A DNA stretch of 64,000 bases from Jaminaea rosea (taxonomy: Eukaryota > Basidiomycota > Exobasidiomycetes > Microstromatales). The position numbers and the translations under genes are program-made. Below the pieces are notes generated by a model that was not told the DNA's origin, did no database searches, and saw only the letters and a program-made list of their open reading frames with translations. The stretch lies in contig NW_020289988.1 in NCBI RefSeq assembly GCF_003144245.1, positions 124,001 to 188,000 of the forward strand, written 5' to 3'. Positions 62,790 through 64,000 of the stretch are shown here, piece after piece (the first letter of the stretch is position 1; every line of letters begins with the position of its first letter).

Positions 62790-63738
62790 CGTCACGATGT
62801 GAGATCAAGGGCAGGCGCGGAGTGATGGTGGTATTGATGGGAAAGAGGTGCAAGAGTGAATGAATCGTTGATTTGTCCCAGCCGGGCCTCCGCTTCGCCC
62901 GCCCGCCCGGACGGGTGGAGAGGGCGCGCGGCAGATGAGAAATGCAACCAGCGAGCCGCCTGTGGCCGAGAGATTGGCTCTGGCTTGCGAATCGACATTG
63001 GTTGTGCTCAGCGCTGAGAAAGGATTCCCACAAGTCAATTGTATGCTTCAATAAACAAGGAGAGACGGTGCCCTCTTATCGCGAAGGATACTTATTTGCC
63101 ACTCTGTTGAGTCTGACGACAGTGGTGCTCCGTGGCCACGCTGTTGCCACCTCGAATAGCTGACTCGTCTTCAGCACTTCGTCAGCTCATTATTCATCGC
63201 AGCTGCCATGACGACCCAGTCATTCTACCTTCTTGTTGTCGCGCTCTCGCGCGGTTGATATCGTCTAGACGACCTTGGTTGGCTCGTATGAGCTGCTGGC
63301 TCGTGGCGTTTTGAGCCCCTTGCTCGGCATTCGGCGCTCGAGCTCGTGCTCTCGCTCGCTCTTCTGACACAGGCTCTCACGGGGCGGGGCCAAAGATGGA
63401 GCTTGCAGCTCTGCCGCCTCGGCCGCCCGCCAGACCGGCAATCCCGTTGCGTGACCTACTCAACCCTCCTCGTCACCAATAGCAAAGCGACTCTTGTTTC
63501 GTCATCCTCTCATCCTCCTTTCTCACCGTCGAATCAGGCACCAGCCCCCGCAGCTTCCGACGCCCGCCGAGTTGACGCCAAGAAACATTGCGGTACCTTT
63601 GCTCTCTCGTCACCCCGACGCTGCCCTCTCTACGCATCCCGCTATCAGCATGGCCTTCCTCCTTCCCTCCTCGCTCGTCGTCCTATCATAGGCTAGGCAA
63701 AGGCTCCGTCCTTTGCTTCGCATCCTGCCATTCGCGAT
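62790..63738. promoter_or_regulatory. Divergent intergenic region, ISA1 / right-edge gene
   Basis: 949 bases between start codons on opposite strands. Both promoters lie here. Open frames at 63346-63696 have non-ATG or weak starts and no features, though a 5' exon of the right-edge gene cannot be excluded. Confidence 0.4.
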
Positions 63739-64000
63739 ATGGCAGCTACTATGGCTGATAGACCCAAGAGGGGCCTGCCAGGCGGCGGCTGGCTGAGCAT
63801 GGCCCCTTCGGATGAGGCGCAGTCTCAGCCGGCAGCCTCATCCTCGTCATCGACGTCGTCTCCTCGCCGATCCAGCATACCCAAGCGTGCCACCTTCCAA
63901 GTTGGCGCTGACACCTCAACCATCAATACTCCAGTCACACCAGCATCCCCCTCCTCGAGCACAGCCCTGACCCCAGCCTTCGATGTACGAGCCAGCTTTG
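63739..64000 (+). CDS. 5' end of an unidentified gene, cut by the window edge
   Basis: The frame opens at ATG 63739 and stays open for 87 codons to the edge. The visible part starts MAATMADRPKRGLPGGGWLS and continues as Ser/Pro/Thr-rich disordered sequence. Nothing identifies the family. Composition and third-position bias resemble neighbouring genes, and the ATG follows a pyrimidine-rich leader, so a real gene is likely. Confidence 0.6.
   Translation, partial: MAATMADRPKRGLPGGGWLSMAPSDEAQSQPAASSSSSTSSPRRSSIPKRATFQVGADTSTINTPVTPASPSSSTALTPAFDVRASF

Overview
The window looks like nuclear DNA of a basidiomycete fungus. It is GC-rich and gene-dense, introns are short (about 65-95 nt, GT-AG), genes often sit head to head, and there is a Zn2Cys6 transcription factor, an ATG13, a Candida-lipase-A-type secretory lipase and a siderophore-type peptide synthetase. 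That combination suggests the smut lineage (Ustilaginomycotina, perhaps Exobasidiomycetes). The placement is inference; no marker gene fixes it. No rRNA, tRNA, CRISPR array, virus-like element or intact transposon was recognised.

Left part (1-17 kb, accessory). A large non-ribosomal peptide synthetase runs off the left edge on the minus strand (A-T-C-A visible). Next to it lies the most interesting structure of the window: eight divergent paralogues of a small secreted cysteine-rich protein (about 105-136 aa) between 6,052 and 16,277. Two ordinary genes, a UBE2S-type ubiquitin E2 and a DUF1917 protein, sit between copies 1 and 2. All eight copies share an eight-cysteine scaffold (one has lost a matched pair), a signal peptide and a tiny last exon carrying the last cysteine. 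I recognise no family. They look like effector-type or antimicrobial-type secreted proteins.

Middle (17-42 kb, mostly housekeeping). In order: PPR-like putative mitochondrial protein (-), cystathionine gamma-synthase STR2 (+), eIF2-alpha (-), YwrD-type gamma-glutamyltransferase-like protein (+), NAD kinase with very long disordered arms (-), small cysteine-rich membrane protein (+), quinone-oxidoreductase-like MDR protein (-), Zn2Cys6 regulator (-), metallo-beta-lactamase-fold hydrolase (-), secreted gamma-glutamyltransferase (+), FRG1 (-) and CIA2/MIP18 (-).

Right part (42-64 kb). OPT-family oligopeptide transporter (+), FAR1-like/CCHC zinc-knuckle protein probably derived from a transposase (+), secretory lipase (-), conserved fungal unknown (+), Golgi apyrase YND1 (-), roadblock dynein light chain (-), ATG13 (+), voltage-sensor-only membrane protein (-), mitochondrial ISA1 (-), and the 5' end of an unidentified gene running off the right edge (+).

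Apart from the secreted-protein cluster and perhaps the neighbouring synthetase, neighbours do not form an obvious pathway. Exon borders are predictions from splice signals, reading frame and family comparison; none is confirmed by transcripts.
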